Origin: an uncultured Cohaesibacter sp.
GTDB taxonomy: Bacteria; Pseudomonadota; Alphaproteobacteria; Rhizobiales; Cohaesibacteraceae
Assembly (NCBI RefSeq): GCF_963666525.1
Contig: NZ_OY762905.1
Location: 3,575,501 to 3,639,500 of the forward strand
Direction of reading: 5' to 3'
Length of the DNA stretch: 64,000 nucleotides
How positions within the stretch are numbered: the first letter of the stretch is position 1; each line of letters starts with the position of its first letter. Below the pieces are notes generated by a model. That model was not told the DNA's origin. It saw nothing but the letters and a program-made list of their open reading frames with translations, and made no database searches. Positions 53,038 to 64,000 of this stretch are shown piece after piece. Position numbers and translations under genes: made by a program.

Positions 53038-53897
53038 ATGGCTGAACAGAACCCCGTTTGGTTCATCACCGGATGTTCGTCCGGATTTGGTCGCGAAATC
53101 GCAAAGCTGCTGCTTTCGCAGGGTGTCCGCGTGGCTATGCCGCCCGCAAGCTTGAAAGTCTTGCCGATCTGGTGGCTGGCAACGAAGAATTGGCCCTGCC
53201 GCTGGCGCTTGATGTCAATGACAACGCCCAGATCGATGCGGCAATGTCAAAGGCCGAGGCGCATTTCGGCCAGATCGATATTTTGGTAAACAACGCCGGT
53301 TATGGCTATTTTGCCGCCATTGAAGAAGGTGAGGAAGAGGAAATCCGCCGCCAGTTTGACACCAACGTCTTTGGCCTTGCCGCCGTGACACGTCGTGTTC
53401 TGCCTGGCATGCGCACGCGCCGGTCCGGTCATATTATCAACTTCTCATCAATAGGCGGCCTGACATCGCATCCTGCGCTGGGCTACTACTGCGCCACAAA
53501 ATTTGCCGTCGAAGCGATTTCCGAGGCCCTGTCCAAAGAGGTCGCCCCGCTCGGTATCAAGGTCACGCTGATCGAGCCGTCAGGCTTCCGCACCGACTGG
53601 GCCGGGCGGTCCTCGGTCGATCCCAAGGTCACGATTGATGACTATGCCGAAACTGCGGGCTATGTGCGCAGCCTGCAGCATGACTATTCGGGCAAACAGC
53701 CTGGTGATCCGGCACGTCTGGCCAAGGCTGTGGTCGATGTGTCCCGGCATGACAACCCGCCGCTCCGCCTGCTGATGGGCTCTTATGCCTATAATCTGGG
53801 TATGGAACGGGTTGAAGAACTGAGGAAGACTTTCGAGGAATGGAAGGATGTCACCTGCGGCGTCGATTTCCCCGATGCCGATCCTTCCGCCGTGTAA
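53038..53897 (+). pseudogene. SDR-family oxidoreductase with a frameshift near codon 34
   Basis: The first ~33 codons (WFITGCSSGFGREIA, the cofactor-binding Gly motif) are in one frame and the rest (ARKLESLADLV onward, NNAGYGYF, YYCATKFAV with the catalytic Tyr and Lys) in another. The break is around 53137-53145, where one base appears to be missing. Otherwise the enzyme would be about 287 residues and complete. It is either a recent pseudogene or a sequencing error. RBS AAGGAG is intact. Confidence 0.85.
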
Positions 53898-53926
53898 GGT
53901 GGGCATGACGGCTGAGACCAAAAAGG

Positions 53927-53953
53927 AAAAGCGGCCAGTGGCCGCTTTTTTTG
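53927..53953. terminator. Terminator after the SDR gene
   Basis: AAAAGCGGCC-AGT-GGCCGCTTTT followed by further T. It can also act for the convergent ABC gene. Confidence 0.88.
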
Positions 53954-54024
53954 ACAGTCAGACGAAACGGATGTCGAGGCCAGAGGTAAAAGGCGCGCTC
54001 TGGCGCCTCCTTCTCCTTGTGGTG

Positions 54025-55542
<1,518 letters not shown>

Positions 55543-55710
55543 TAAATTATTGTCCCGTTTGTTACCGTATGGCGAGAAGCCCTGATCATGAGAATGAGGT
55601 CTGCGTTTCAATGCCGGGTCGCATCCATGCAAACCGAAGGCCGGACGTGACTGGAAGGTGGGGGAGCGAAACTGAAACGCATATCATCATGCGTATTTTT
55701 CTGCCGCGTC

Positions 55711-55732
55711 GAGGGCGGATTGCGCCGCCCTC
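55711..55732 (-). promoter_or_regulatory. Stem-loop between binding-protein and fused transporter genes
   Basis: GAGGGCGG and CCGCCCTC, a perfect 8-bp stem with a 6-base loop and no T-run directly behind. Such hairpins after binding-protein genes commonly stabilise the upstream message and lower downstream expression. Confidence 0.55.
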
Positions 55733-55771
55733 GTGCGTATCGGTAAGCTGGTTATGCGGGATGCCGAGGCA

Positions 55772-56605
55772 TCAGTTCTTTGGCAGATACTGCTCAGGCA
55801 TCGGGCTGCCCGGGAACCATTTGGAGTGCAGTTCCTTCCAGGTGCCATCCTGCATGGCTTCATGAATCTTCTCGTTGAGGGCTTCGAGAAGCTTCGGATT
55901 GCCCTTGCGGACGACAAAGCCGGCAGGTGCATCGAAGGATGCATAGTTCTGCATGACTTTCAGGCTCGGGAAGTTGACGCCGAACTGCTTGGCAGCTTCA
56001 TAGTCGAGGAAGTGGGCATCGATCATGCCGTTGTTCATGGCTGCAACAGCACTGTTGTTGTCCGGGAAGCGGACCAGCTGGGCATCCGGGAAATGCTTCT
56101 GGGCGTAGTCGTCCTGCAGCGTGCCCTGCACAATACCGAGGCGCTTGTCTTTCAGGCTCTCGATGGTGGTCAGGGATTCGTCAGCGGTCAAAACCGAGAG
56201 GAAACCGGCCAGATAGCCATCGGTGAAGTCAGCGACTTCCTTGCGTTTTGCAGTGGTGCCGATGGCGCCAACGGCAACGTCAAACCGGCCGTTGGCAACG
56301 GAAGGGATGAGGGCAGCAAAGTCCTGACCGACGAAGACAACCTTGTCTTTTTCGAAGCCGAGGCGTTTGGCGATGTCCTGGAAGAATTCCACGTCGAAAC
56401 CGGAGAAGGTGCCGTCAGCGGTAACAAAGGCATATGGCTTTGCGTCTGACATCGTACCAACCATGATGGTGGTCGGATCAATAAGACCGTATGGATTTCC
56501 ATCTGCAGCATTGGCGGGAGCTACGAGAAGAGATACAACGAGACCTGACATCATTGCCAGGCACGAACGGCGGGTGACTGCGCCGAAAAGATTGGTGAGC
56601 TTCAT
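55772..56605 (-). CDS. Family-3 (amino-acid type) ABC substrate-binding protein
   Basis: 277 residues with a signal peptide ending near PANAAD. SBP_bac_3 features: [18 protein letters not shown] and [15 protein letters not shown]. The start at 56605 has GGAGA six bases upstream. Genes downstream and upstream point to fructosyl-amino acids (Amadori compounds) as the ligand; this is inferred. Divergent from lacI, with a LacI-type palindrome between. Confidence 0.87.
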   Translation of the reverse strand: MKLTNLFGAVTRRSCLAMMSGLVVSLLVAPANAADGNPYGLIDPTTIMVGTMSDAKPYAFVTADGTFSGFDVEFFQDIAKRLGFEKDKVVFVGQDFAALIPSVANGRFDVAVGAIGTTAKRKEVADFTDGYLAGFLSVLTADESLTTIESLKDKRLGIVQGTLQDDYAQKHFPDAQLVRFPDNNSAVAAMNNGMIDAHFLDYEAAKQFGVNFPSLKVMQNYASFDAPAGFVVRKGNPKLLEALNEKIHEAMQDGTWKELHSKWFPGSPMPEQYLPKN

Positions 56606-56710
56606 GCTGTTCTCCATGGGGTCTCTGCCGGCGACCAGGCATAAAAAAGGCTGAACCGGCAAAGTCGAAAGTGTTGCGAGTTTGGCGTTTGCTAGGCCGA
56701 TCCTTATTAG

Positions 56711-56724
56711 TGAGACCGGTCTCA
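56711..56724. promoter_or_regulatory. LacI-type operator, TGAGACCGGTCTCA
   Basis: A perfect 14-bp palindrome with the central CG typical of LacI-family operators, between the binding-protein gene and the lacI-family gene. A near-identical site lies upstream of the deglycase gene at 59989-60004. Confidence 0.85.
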
Positions 56725-56780
56725 ATTGAAGACTATGATGAACTTGACTGCGCGTCAACTCGTCTGTAGGCATTTAAGTC

Positions 56781-57848
56781 ATGGAAAAAAAGAATCTTCA
56801 GTCCTCATCCGTAACCGTGGCCGATGTTGCCCGGCACGCCAATGTTTCAAAGTCGACCGCAGCGCGCGTGCTCGGCGGCTATGGCGTGACCAGCGAAAAG
56901 GTTCGCGAACGCGTGCAGGCCTCTGCCAAGGCATTGAAATATAGGGCAAATGAGCTTGCCAGGTCGATGACCACCGGCAAGTCGAAGACCATCGGTGTTG
57001 TCGTGGGCGATATCGAGAACTCCTTCTTCGGCATCGCAGTGCGCAGCATCACCGACGTTTTGAACGCCCATGGCTTCAATGTGATCCTTGCCAATTCCGA
57101 CGAAAATTTCGATGTGGAACGTGAAGCTGTGAATGTTCTGGTGGGAAAACAGGTGGATGGACTAATCGTCGCACCCGCCAACCGCTATGAAATCGCCCAC
57201 CTCGAGAATCTCAAGTCGCTCAAATGTGCCATGGTGCTGTTTGACCGTGAGATCCCAAGCCTGAATGTGGATACGGTCGTCAGCGACGATGCGGAGGCTG
57301 CGGCGAACGCCACGGCACAGTTCATCGATGCCGGTCACAAACGGCTGGCCTTCGTTACGGCCACCCAGAAAGAGCGGCGGAGTGACGACGGGGAATGGCT
57401 GATTCCGACATCTTCTGTCGGTCGCCGTATCGAGGGGTTCCTCTCGGCCTGTTCCCATGCCGGACTGAAGAAGGAAGACTGCATAGTTGTTCTCAACACC
57501 GATCCGGACAAGGGGCTGGCACCCGATATCAGCAGCCTGCTCGATCAGCCCGAAAGGCCTACTGCTATTCTTGCGTCGGACAGTCACGTCGCGCTCGAAA
57601 TCTTCAAACAGGCGCAGGAACGCAACATCGAACTGCCCGGCGAGCTGTCGCTGATTGCCTTCCACAACGCCGACTGGACCGAAGTGACCCGGCCGACAAT
57701 TTCGGTGATCGACCAGCCGGTTTCCGAAATGGGACGCTGGAGTGCCGAGCAGCTCATCAAGCGGATCGAAGGCAGCACCGAACCGGCACTCAGCCACGTC
57801 ATCAAGATGAAGATCATCAACCGGCAGTCCGTCGTTCCCCCGAAGTGA
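56781..57848 (+). CDS. LacI-family regulator of the Amadori-compound locus
   Basis: 355 residues. HTH and hinge: VTVADVARHANVSKSTAARV and NELARSMTTGKSKTIGVVV, then a periplasmic-binding-like effector domain. It likely represses the transporter and the kinase/deglycase operon via the two TTGAGACCGG-type palindromes, and is released by a fructosyl-amino acid or its phosphate. Confidence 0.9.
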   Translation: MEKKNLQSSSVTVADVARHANVSKSTAARVLGGYGVTSEKVRERVQASAKALKYRANELARSMTTGKSKTIGVVVGDIENSFFGIAVRSITDVLNAHGFNVILANSDENFDVEREAVNVLVGKQVDGLIVAPANRYEIAHLENLKSLKCAMVLFDREIPSLNVDTVVSDDAEAAANATAQFIDAGHKRLAFVTATQKERRSDDGEWLIPTSSVGRRIEGFLSACSHAGLKKEDCIVVLNTDPDKGLAPDISSLLDQPERPTAILASDSHVALEIFKQAQERNIELPGELSLIAFHNADWTEVTRPTISVIDQPVSEMGRWSAEQLIKRIEGSTEPALSHVIKMKIINRQSVVPPK

Positions 57849-57951
57849 TGCTGCCTGCCAAGCTGCATGGCGATTGGGCAGACATGAAAAAGGGCGACAT
57901 CGCTGCCGCCCGTCCAATGGTCTGCCGACCCTTGTCAGTTCGCCGTTCTTC

Positions 57952-58800
57952 TCAGGCTTCTTCAACCTTGTAGGGATGACCGAACGCGCCAAACCGCGTG
58001 CAGGTGTCTGCGGCAAAGCTGGCTGCTTCATCAAGGGATTCCTCGACGGAATGCCCCATGAGAATGCCACTGATATAGGCCGCGATGAAGGAATCGCCTG
58101 CACCGAGCGTATCGGTGACTTCCACCGGCTTGATGCCCTGACGATAGCGTTTGCCAGCCACCTGCCAGAAGGCGCCGTCTGATCCGCGGGTCACGCCGAC
58201 GGTCTCAACGCCGAGGCCAGCAACGGTGGCAATCAGATCATCAATGCCCTGATCGTCGAGTTTCGAGCCGGAGAAAAAGGCCATCGTGATATAGGGGGCG
58301 ACGCTTTTGACATAGTCCATGCCGAGATGAGACGAGAAATCGAAGGATACGGCATTGGCGCGTTCGCGGATTTTCGGCAATTCGTTTTCAAGATAGCTGA
58401 ACACCGAGGTGTGGACGCAGCCATGCTCTTCGACGGCCTGAAGGTCGACTTCCTCCATGCGCAGGGTCAGCTGGCGCTGGATGCCACCCTTGTTGGAGCC
58501 TAGAAAAACCCGGTCGCCCTTTTCATCAAGATGCACAACAGCCTTGCCGTTTTCGCCACAGGCCTGACGCATGCGGTCGATCCAGATGCCTTCTGCCTTA
58601 AGGCTCTTGATGACATGCTCGCCTTCGACGTCATTGCCGACAAGGCCGATATAGCCGGCTTTCTGAAGGCCAAACCGCTTGGCCAGAACAGCAACGTTGA
58701 GAGCATTCCCGCCGGGGAAGAATTCACTACGGTCTTTGTAGAAATCGACGACGTTGTCACCGATGCCAAGCAGGGATGCCTTGTTCTTGGGGAGGGTCAT
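57952..58800 (-). CDS. frlD: PfkB-family kinase, FrlD-like (fructoselysine 6-kinase type)
   Basis: 282 residues. PfkB features: GIGDNVVDFYKD near the start, FFPGGNALNVAVLAKRFG, and the catalytic GAGDSFIAAYISGIL. Length and N-terminus (fructoselysine kinase has GDNxxDxY) fit FrlD. It phosphorylates the sugar of fructosyl-amino acids at C6. It follows the deglycase in the same operon. Confidence 0.8.
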   Translation of the reverse strand: MTLPKNKASLLGIGDNVVDFYKDRSEFFPGGNALNVAVLAKRFGLQKAGYIGLVGNDVEGEHVIKSLKAEGIWIDRMRQACGENGKAVVHLDEKGDRVFLGSNKGGIQRQLTLRMEEVDLQAVEEHGCVHTSVFSYLENELPKIRERANAVSFDFSSHLGMDYVKSVAPYITMAFFSGSKLDDQGIDDLIATVAGLGVETVGVTRGSDGAFWQVAGKRYRQGIKPVEVTDTLGAGDSFIAAYISGILMGHSVEESLDEAASFAADTCTRFGAFGHPYKVEEA

Positions 58801-58956
58801 TGAGTGGGCTTTCAATTGCTGTCTTGTCGCTGGAATTCTAATGGACCTCTTTCCCGCCGGAAAGTGTCTGAATTGTTCATGCGCCACGTATCTGTTGTTC
58901 GGGAGGAGGAGAGGGTGGGCAGGAGACCAGAGGGGAAGGCCCCCCGCCCGTAGTGA

Positions 58957-59940
58957 TCAGTATTCCATGCGCCACATGTAGCGACGGACGGTCAATGGAT
59001 GGCCACGGCGATCACCAAGCTCGACGGCATAGAGGCGCAATACGAGATTGAACATGATTGGGGTCAGATATTCGGCAGCATCGCCAGCCAGGGCTTCAAG
59101 GCCGAAATCGGCAGCGTCGAGCACAGACAGACGCTTGGAATATTTCTCGGCGAAGGCAAGGGCGCGCTCGTCCATCTTGCGTGCGTTGCCAAGGCCCTTG
59201 AGAATGATGATCGGCGTATCGAAATCGGTGATTTCAAACGGACCATGGAAATATTCGCCAGAATGGATGCAAGCTGAATGGACCCACTGCATTTCCTGCA
59301 ACAGGCAGATGGCGAAGGCATATGCGGTCGAGTGGTTGGAACCCGATGCCATCGTGTAGATGACCGGTTCGCGCTTGTGGCTTTCGCCGAACTCGGCAGC
59401 AGCAGCAGCATATTTCGCCTTGAGCGCCTCGCCCTTTTCGTGCAGCCCGGGCACAGCCTTGCTGACCAGATCAAACTTGCTGTTGCCTTCCAGCTTGTTG
59501 AGGATGCCAAAAACCAGCAGCAGCAGCATGACCGAATTGTGCTTGCTGGTTACCGAAAGTGGATCCCATTCGTAGAAAACGGTGTTCTCGGTTGCCTTGT
59601 CCAGCGGCGAGTCTGCCAGATTGGTCAGGGAAATGGTCAGTGCACCTGCCTTGCGGGCATATTCGGTGGCAGCAACGGTTTCCGGGGTGTTGCCCGAATG
59701 GGAGCAGGTGATGACGAGCGAGGTCTTGCCAAGACGCACGGGAGCGCGCGCCAGAAATTCTGCCGAGCTGTAGCCATAGGAGGCAATCGCCTTGGCCTCA
59801 CGGTCTACCACATATTGCCCTTCCTGCAGGAGGGCATAGGATCCGCCACATGCAACAAAATAAATTTCGGAGATGGTGCCACGCGCAGCCACTGCAGCGA
59901 TAGCTTCATCCAAACCGTAGTTCTTGACTTGATCGTTCAT
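58957..59940 (-). CDS. frlB: SIS-domain deglycase, FrlB-like
   Basis: 327 residues with tandem SIS domains (SHSGNTPETV is the sugar-phosphate loop). The C-terminal HPLTVRRYMWRMEY closely resembles FrlB. It splits fructosamine 6-phosphates into glucose 6-phosphate and an amine or amino acid. Start at 59940; a LacI-type palindrome lies 49 bp upstream. First gene of a two-gene operon with the kinase. Confidence 0.83.
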   Translation of the reverse strand: MNDQVKNYGLDEAIAAVAARGTISEIYFVACGGSYALLQEGQYVVDREAKAIASYGYSSAEFLARAPVRLGKTSLVITCSHSGNTPETVAATEYARKAGALTISLTNLADSPLDKATENTVFYEWDPLSVTSKHNSVMLLLLVFGILNKLEGNSKFDLVSKAVPGLHEKGEALKAKYAAAAAEFGESHKREPVIYTMASGSNHSTAYAFAICLLQEMQWVHSACIHSGEYFHGPFEITDFDTPIIILKGLGNARKMDERALAFAEKYSKRLSVLDAADFGLEALAGDAAEYLTPIMFNLVLRLYAVELGDRRGHPLTVRRYMWRMEY

Positions 59941-59988
59941 ACCGAGATCCTTAGTGACATTATATGAGGTCTTATAGATAATTCGTCA

Positions 59989-60004
59989 TTGAGACCGGTG
60001 TCAA
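59989..60004. promoter_or_regulatory. LacI-type operator before the deglycase-kinase operon
   Basis: TTGAGACCGGTGTCAA, one mismatch pair from a perfect palindrome and sharing GAGACCGGT with the operator at 56711-56724. Confidence 0.8.
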
Positions 60005-60174
60005 TATTGCAAAACCGGCATTTTTTGGCAAGTCGAAAGAAAATTTCATTCACTTGAAACATGCCGCTTTGCTAGACGCCGGTTTCCGGTTTTCTCGCCA
60101 GGAGTGACGACGGGTCAAACGGCGCGAGCTTTGGCCGATGTTCATGGGTTTGGGCGGTAAATGAGAGAGCCGGG

Positions 60175-60201
60175 CAAAAAAACAGGGGCGTGACGCCCCT
60201 G
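60175..60201 (-). terminator. Terminator after the MalY-type gene
   Basis: On the minus strand CAGGGGCG-TCA-CGCCCCTG followed by a T-run. Confidence 0.9.
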
Positions 60202-60287
60202 AGGTGTGTGCTGTCTGGAAAACAGGAGTGGAATCCTTGTTGTTCCTGTGGATCATTGGCCCGAGTGACATGGAAACGGGCTGTTGG

Positions 60288-61451
60288 TTATCCTTGCAAT
60301 CCATCGCGCAGGCGCTCAAGGCCGTTGATCAGCGTTGCGCGTGGACAGGCCATGTTGAGCCTGATGAAGCCTTCACCGGCGGCTCCATAAAGGGTGCCGC
60401 TGTTGATCAACAGATGTCCGCTTTTGGCGAGCCTGTCTTCTATGGCATCGGAGGTGAGGGATAGGGCGCGGCAGTCGATCCAGGCAAGATAGGTTGCTTC
60501 CTGCGGTGTCAGGCGCAGAGCGGGCAGATGGGTCGTAAGGAATTCCTCGACCATCAGGTAGTTCTGGTACAGATAGAGCCGCAATTCGTCGAGCCAGCGT
60601 TGACCCTCGCTATAGGCGGCAATGAGAGCCTCCACGCCAAACGGATTGACATCGCAAACCTCATGGATGTTGATCGCCTTGTCGATGCGATTGCGCAAGT
60701 GTTCATCGGCCACGACAATGTTGGCAATCTGCAGCCCGGCGATGTTGAACGCCTTGCTGGGCGAGGAACAGGTCACCGATGCCGCAAGAAACGCCGGCTT
60801 GACCGTTGCAAAGGGCTGATGCGTATGGCCGGGAAAGACCAGATCGCAATGGATCTCGTCGCTGACAACGGTCACACCGTGTTTCAGGCAGATGTCGCCG
60901 ATGCGGCCCAGCTCCTCGATACTCCAGCTGCGCCCGACCGGATTGTGCGGATTGCACAACAGCATCACGTGTACATCGGGTTCGGCCGCCTTGGCTTCCA
61001 GATCATCGAAGTCGATCGCATACCGTCCATCCTCGCCAGTGATCAGCGCATTTTCCAGCGGTGAGCATCCCATGTTGGCGATGGAGGAGAAGAAGCAATT
61101 ATAGACCGGCGTCTGGATCAATACCCGCTCGCCGGGTCTTGTCAGAGCCCTGAGGATCGCCGAGAGGGCAGGCACCACGCCAGAAGTGTAGATCACCCAA
61201 TCCCGCTCGATGGCAAAGCCGTGGCGGCTCGAGAACCAGTCGGTAAGCGCCGCATAATAGGCGTCTGGCACTTTTGTGTAGCCAAAGACACCGTGGGCCA
61301 CGCGGCGCGAAAGCGCATCGATGATGGCGGGCGCCGTGCGGAAATCCATGTCTGCCACCCACATCGGCAAGCTGTCGGGATCGGCCGAGCTGTCCCACTT
61401 GTAGGAATTGGTCCCGCGGCGCGGAATGATGACATCAAACTGCGAGGTCAT
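60288..61451 (-). CDS. MalY/PatB-type PLP enzyme (cystathionine beta-lyase-like)
   Basis: 387 residues, fold-type I aminotransferase family. PLP lysine in SPSKAFNIAGLQ, the usual NPHNPVGR motif and the N-terminal PMWVADMDF typical of MalY/PatB C-S lyases. It releases thiols from cysteine conjugates; a transaminase role is possible. It starts four bases after the DUF3737 gene ends. Confidence 0.88.
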   Translation of the reverse strand: MTSQFDVIIPRRGTNSYKWDSSADPDSLPMWVADMDFRTAPAIIDALSRRVAHGVFGYTKVPDAYYAALTDWFSSRHGFAIERDWVIYTSGVVPALSAILRALTRPGERVLIQTPVYNCFFSSIANMGCSPLENALITGEDGRYAIDFDDLEAKAAEPDVHVMLLCNPHNPVGRSWSIEELGRIGDICLKHGVTVVSDEIHCDLVFPGHTHQPFATVKPAFLAASVTCSSPSKAFNIAGLQIANIVVADEHLRNRIDKAINIHEVCDVNPFGVEALIAAYSEGQRWLDELRLYLYQNYLMVEEFLTTHLPALRLTPQEATYLAWIDCRALSLTSDAIEDRLAKSGHLLINSGTLYGAAGEGFIRLNMACPRATLINGLERLRDGLQG

Positions 61452-61454
61452 GGT

Positions 61455-62330
61455 CTAGGCAACGTCCTGAAGCCCGGTTTCGATGACGCAGGCACCCGGC
61501 GTGATGCAATGCTCGTCTATAATGATCTCGCCGATGCTGCGGGCTCTGATGCGGCCGCTGGTCGGGTTCTTGATGCTGATGATGTCCGAGATGATATCGG
61601 CCTCGAGCGTTGCATATTCGAAGCACAGGTCGGTGTCTTCCATCCGGCAGTTTTCCATCACCAGATCTGTCGCATAGCAAAGCGGCTGTTCGCCGCGGAT
61701 GGTGCAATTGACCAGACGCAGGTTCTTCGAGTGCCAGCCAAGATATTCGCCCTCGATGACGCTGTCATAAACGGTGACATTCTCGGTGCCCCAGAAGGCA
61801 TCCTTGGAGGCCAGATTGGCATTGCGGATGGTGACATTCTTTGCATCCTGGAAGGAATAGTTGCCTTCCAGCTTCATGCCGTCGATCTCGATGTCCGAGC
61901 AACTCATGAAGACATAGTCGGCCCCCTTGAGGTCTACATCCCTGAGCGTAAGGTGATCACAGGTCCAGAGTGTTTCTCCGGCATTGGGAAAGCGGCAATT
62001 CTCTATGGTGAGATTGGACACCCGACGGAACATCTTGGGAGCCTCGACGGTACAGTTGCGCATTGTCAGGTCGCGGCTGTACCAGATAGCCGCGCGGGCA
62101 TAGACGGTGAACAGGCTGTCCTCGATCAGAACCCTGTCGCTGTGCCAGACGGGATACTTGCCCATGAACTCGCAATTGCGGATGACGACGTCGTGGCTGT
62201 GTTTGAGTGGCGACTCCCCGGGGTAGAAGCGAACATTGTCGAGCTCGGTCTCGCCGAGTGCGTAGAGCGGACGCTCTCCTTCAAAAAAACGGTCAGAAAG
62301 TCTGGTCTTGGTATGGATCGTGCTGGTCAT
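61455..62330 (-). CDS. DUF3737 right-handed beta-helix protein
   Basis: 291 residues made of short repeats such as VIRNCEF, MRNCTVE, IENCRFP, the ladder of a pectate-lyase-like beta helix. The set of Trp/His positions (WHSDRV, WTCDHL, WHSKNL) recurs once per coil. DUF3737 proteins are widespread and often sit beside MalY-type genes; activity is unknown. Start at 62330 (MTSTIHTKT). Confidence 0.85.
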   Translation of the reverse strand: MTSTIHTKTRLSDRFFEGERPLYALGETELDNVRFYPGESPLKHSHDVVIRNCEFMGKYPVWHSDRVLIEDSLFTVYARAAIWYSRDLTMRNCTVEAPKMFRRVSNLTIENCRFPNAGETLWTCDHLTLRDVDLKGADYVFMSCSDIEIDGMKLEGNYSFQDAKNVTIRNANLASKDAFWGTENVTVYDSVIEGEYLGWHSKNLRLVNCTIRGEQPLCYATDLVMENCRMEDTDLCFEYATLEADIISDIISIKNPTSGRIRARSIGEIIIDEHCITPGACVIETGLQDVA

Positions 62331-62713
62331 TGCTGGTCTGGTTTTCCTGTGTGCGACAAAAGCAGCGGCGGGGACATGGGGAGCGATGCCAAGGCAACAC
62401 TCCACTCAGTTGCGCTCATCGGGGATGGCAGGTTGGTTCTCATCTCGATGGCAGCTGCGGCGCATTGGTCTCAATGATGGTATGGCCGGAATGTAAGGCA
62501 GAATACAGGCGCGGTGTAGACGCGCAGATGAACAACCAAATATGAATGCAGTTCATCAATCTTTCTCGCTTCTGTCGTCCAGATCAGTTGTGAGGGAGGG
62601 AACGCCCTGTCGAATAATCAAACGCACCACATCTGGGGGCGATGCGGTGCGGCTGTTTGTTGATAATATGCCGTCAGCTAAAGAGCAGGCGGGGTAATAC
62701 CCGCTTCAGGGCT
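62331..62713. other. Gap without a supported gene
   Basis: Contains the promoter of the DUF3737-malY operon. GCGGGT and ACCCCGC near 62679-62695 form a short hairpin without a T-run, which may end the cupin gene message. Nothing else recognisable. Confidence 0.4.
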
Positions 62714-63187
62714 CTAGTCAGCTGACACAGGATTATATTGTGCATCGGTCACGGCTTCCATCCAGTCGACATTCTTGCCCTCTTCAAACTGTTGGATTGC
62801 GTAGTGCGTGACCGAGCTGGAATCCGTGGCTCCATGCCAGTGCTTCACTCCCGGGGGGCACCAGATGACATCGCCGGCGGCCATGACGAGCCGCTCCTTG
62901 CCTTCTTCCTGAACCCAGCCACGGCCCTCGGTAACAACGAGCATCTGGCCAGCTGGGTGGGTGTGCCAGTTGGAACGGGCGTTGGGCAGGAAGGTAACCT
63001 TGCCCGCGTTGACGACAAATGGATCCTTGTTCTCGAAAATCATTTCAACATAGGCGGTGCCGGTGAAATTCTGTTCTGGTGCCATGACACCTTTGCGGTC
63101 GCTGCCAGAAAACTTCTCCATCCCTTGCGCAAAGGCGCCGGTGCTGATGATGAGAGCTGTGAGAGTGAACAGGGATTTCTTGAACAT
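62714..63187 (-). CDS. Secreted cupin-domain protein
   Basis: 157 residues with a signal peptide ending near TGAFAQ. Cupin motif 1: NWHTHPAGQMLVVTEGRGWVQ with both His; motif 2: CPPGVKHWHGATD. This is the carboxymuconolactone/cupin group often annotated as quercetin 2,3-dioxygenase-like. Start at 63187 has GGAGACC upstream. Confidence 0.87.
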   Translation of the reverse strand: MFKKSLFTLTALIISTGAFAQGMEKFSGSDRKGVMAPEQNFTGTAYVEMIFENKDPFVVNAGKVTFLPNARSNWHTHPAGQMLVVTEGRGWVQEEGKERLVMAAGDVIWCPPGVKHWHGATDSSSVTHYAIQQFEEGKNVDWMEAVTDAQYNPVSAD

Positions 63188-63476
63188 GGTTTGGTCTCCT
63201 TGTTGGTGATAAGCGCCAGCAAGGCGATCTTGGTGTCGCCTTTGTCTGAGGCCCGGCCTGTTCGTTGCGGATGCGTGCACTGCCCTTGCACGGCTCCGCG
63301 GCCAGACAACAGGCATGTCTTGCACACCGGTTGCCCTATCAAGATAGGCGATCAAGCGAGGGGATTAATGGCTCGACGGCCACTAACTTATGTGAACGGA
63401 ATTCATGAAAACCGTATTAGTCATGAACGTCATCACATGATTGTGAAGTCGTGGATGGCCGTGCTTTAACTGCATG

Positions 63477-63510
63477 AAAAACCCGGAGCCTTTGGCAAGG
63501 CCCCGGGGTC
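63477..63510 (-). terminator. Terminator after the edge SDR gene
   Basis: On the minus strand CCCGGGGCCTT-GCC-AAAGGCTCCGGG, with one internal mismatch, followed by TTTTTC. Confidence 0.85.
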
Positions 63511-63570
63511 CGGTAATAGGTCGGGAGAAGCAAGCACAGTAGCCTGCCGCTTCAAGGGCTGCAATCGCCC

Positions 63571-64000
63571 CTATTCAGGCTGCACGGTCGGGCGGAACAG
63601 GATTTCGCTAATGTCCACATTGGCTGGCTGCGATATGGCAAAGGAGACCATATCGGCCATCGTGCTGGCCGGAACGCCAATCTGACCGACGATGTCACGC
63701 ACAGCATCCCCAAGCCCCGGCTCGGAAATATGCTGCGTCAGCTCGGTGTTGACGGCACCCGGAGAAATGACGGTCACGCGGATGTCATAGGGTTTGACTT
63801 CCTTGCGCAGGCTTTCGGAAAGCGACCGCACGGCGTGTTTGGTTGCGCAATAAACGGCGCCAGTTGCCACGCTGATATGGCCGTAGACCGAAGAGACATT
63901 GATCACCTGACCGGATTTCTGCGCCTTGAAATAGGGTAGGGCGGCTGCGATACCGTAAAGAGTGCCCTTCAGGTTCACATCGATCATCTGATCCCATTCA
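63571..64000 (-). CDS. SDR-family oxidoreductase, 5' end beyond the window
   Basis: The last ~142 residues are present. Visible: [12 protein letters not shown], catalytic Ser in VINVSSVYG, catalytic Tyr and Lys in VYCATKHAV, and [11 protein letters not shown]. The N-terminal cofactor-binding region lies outside. A typical NAD(P)-dependent SDR with a C-terminal stretch resembling YdfG-type enzymes (EILFRPTVQ). Confidence 0.9.
   Translation of the reverse strand, partial: EWDQMIDVNLKGTLYGIAAALPYFKAQKSGQVINVSSVYGHISVATGAVYCATKHAVRSLSESLRKEVKPYDIRVTVISPGAVNTELTQHISEPGLGDAVRDIVGQIGVPASTMADMVSFAISQPANVDISEILFRPTVQPE

Overview
The window looks like a chromosome segment of a marine or soil alphaproteobacterium, probably Hyphomicrobiales (Rhizobiales). 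The grounds are a moderately high G+C content, dense operons with ATGA stop/start overlaps, many LysR, AraC, IclR and LacI regulators each next to an ABC-transporter catabolic operon, and a plasmid/ICE backbone of the alphaproteobacterial type. No rRNA, tRNA or CRISPR array was seen.

Region 1 (1-28.5 kb) is a mobile-element accessory region. Its backbone is a ParB-type C-terminus, a Toprim protein, a structured intergenic RNA-like element, a DUF2493 protein, and at the far side a DUF736 protein and a hipBA toxin-antitoxin pair. Two blocks sit inside this backbone. The first (3.3-10.3 kb), visibly AT-richer, is a defence island: an unrecognised 628-residue protein with a nuclease-like C-terminus, a divergent DUF2235 alpha/beta-hydrolase, and a complete two-gene Hachiman system (hamA, hamB). 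The second (12.9-24.9 kb) is a metabolic cargo of three metallopeptidases (M24, M20, M28), an Asp/Glu/hydantoin-racemase-like protein, an isoaspartyl dipeptidase, a PotABCD-type ABC transporter, a NodB-fold deacetylase/imidase-like protein and an IclR regulator. I propose it takes up and breaks down damaged (isoaspartyl or cyclic-imide) peptides. Insertion-sequence debris bounds the cargo: an IS21-type end and istB remnant plus an intact IS256-family element with 8-bp target duplication on the left; IS1182 and IS3 remnants and the same IS21-type end, inverted, on the right.

Region 2 (29-41.5 kb) holds an AraC-linked hydrolase, then a nitrogen-scavenging locus. A BMP-family ABC transporter, formamidase, a biuret-hydrolase-like isochorismatase-family enzyme, a second such enzyme and a cupin face a LysR regulator and a divergent allophanate hydrolase gene. 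Together they would import biuret or a related compound and degrade it to ammonia and CO2.

Region 3 (41.5-45.2 kb) is a divergent arsenic locus: arsC and acr3 on one strand; arsR, an ArsP/DUF318-type permease and a small thioredoxin-like protein on the other, with two palindromes between.

Region 4 (45.2-54 kb) carries an L,D-transpeptidase, two small membrane proteins, an AraC regulator divergent from a Gfo/Idh/MocA oxidoreductase, a tannase/feruloyl-esterase-family protein divergent from a LysR regulator, a cyclophilin-like lipocalin-sized secreted protein and a frameshifted SDR gene.

Region 5 (54-60 kb) is an Amadori-compound (fructosyl-amino-acid) locus: a fused permease-ATPase, a family-3 binding protein, a LacI regulator, a FrlD-like kinase and a FrlB-like deglycase, with matching LacI-type palindromes at the two divergent operon starts. 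The last part (60.2-64 kb) has a MalY-type lyase, a DUF3737 beta-helix protein, a secreted cupin and an SDR gene cut by the window edge.
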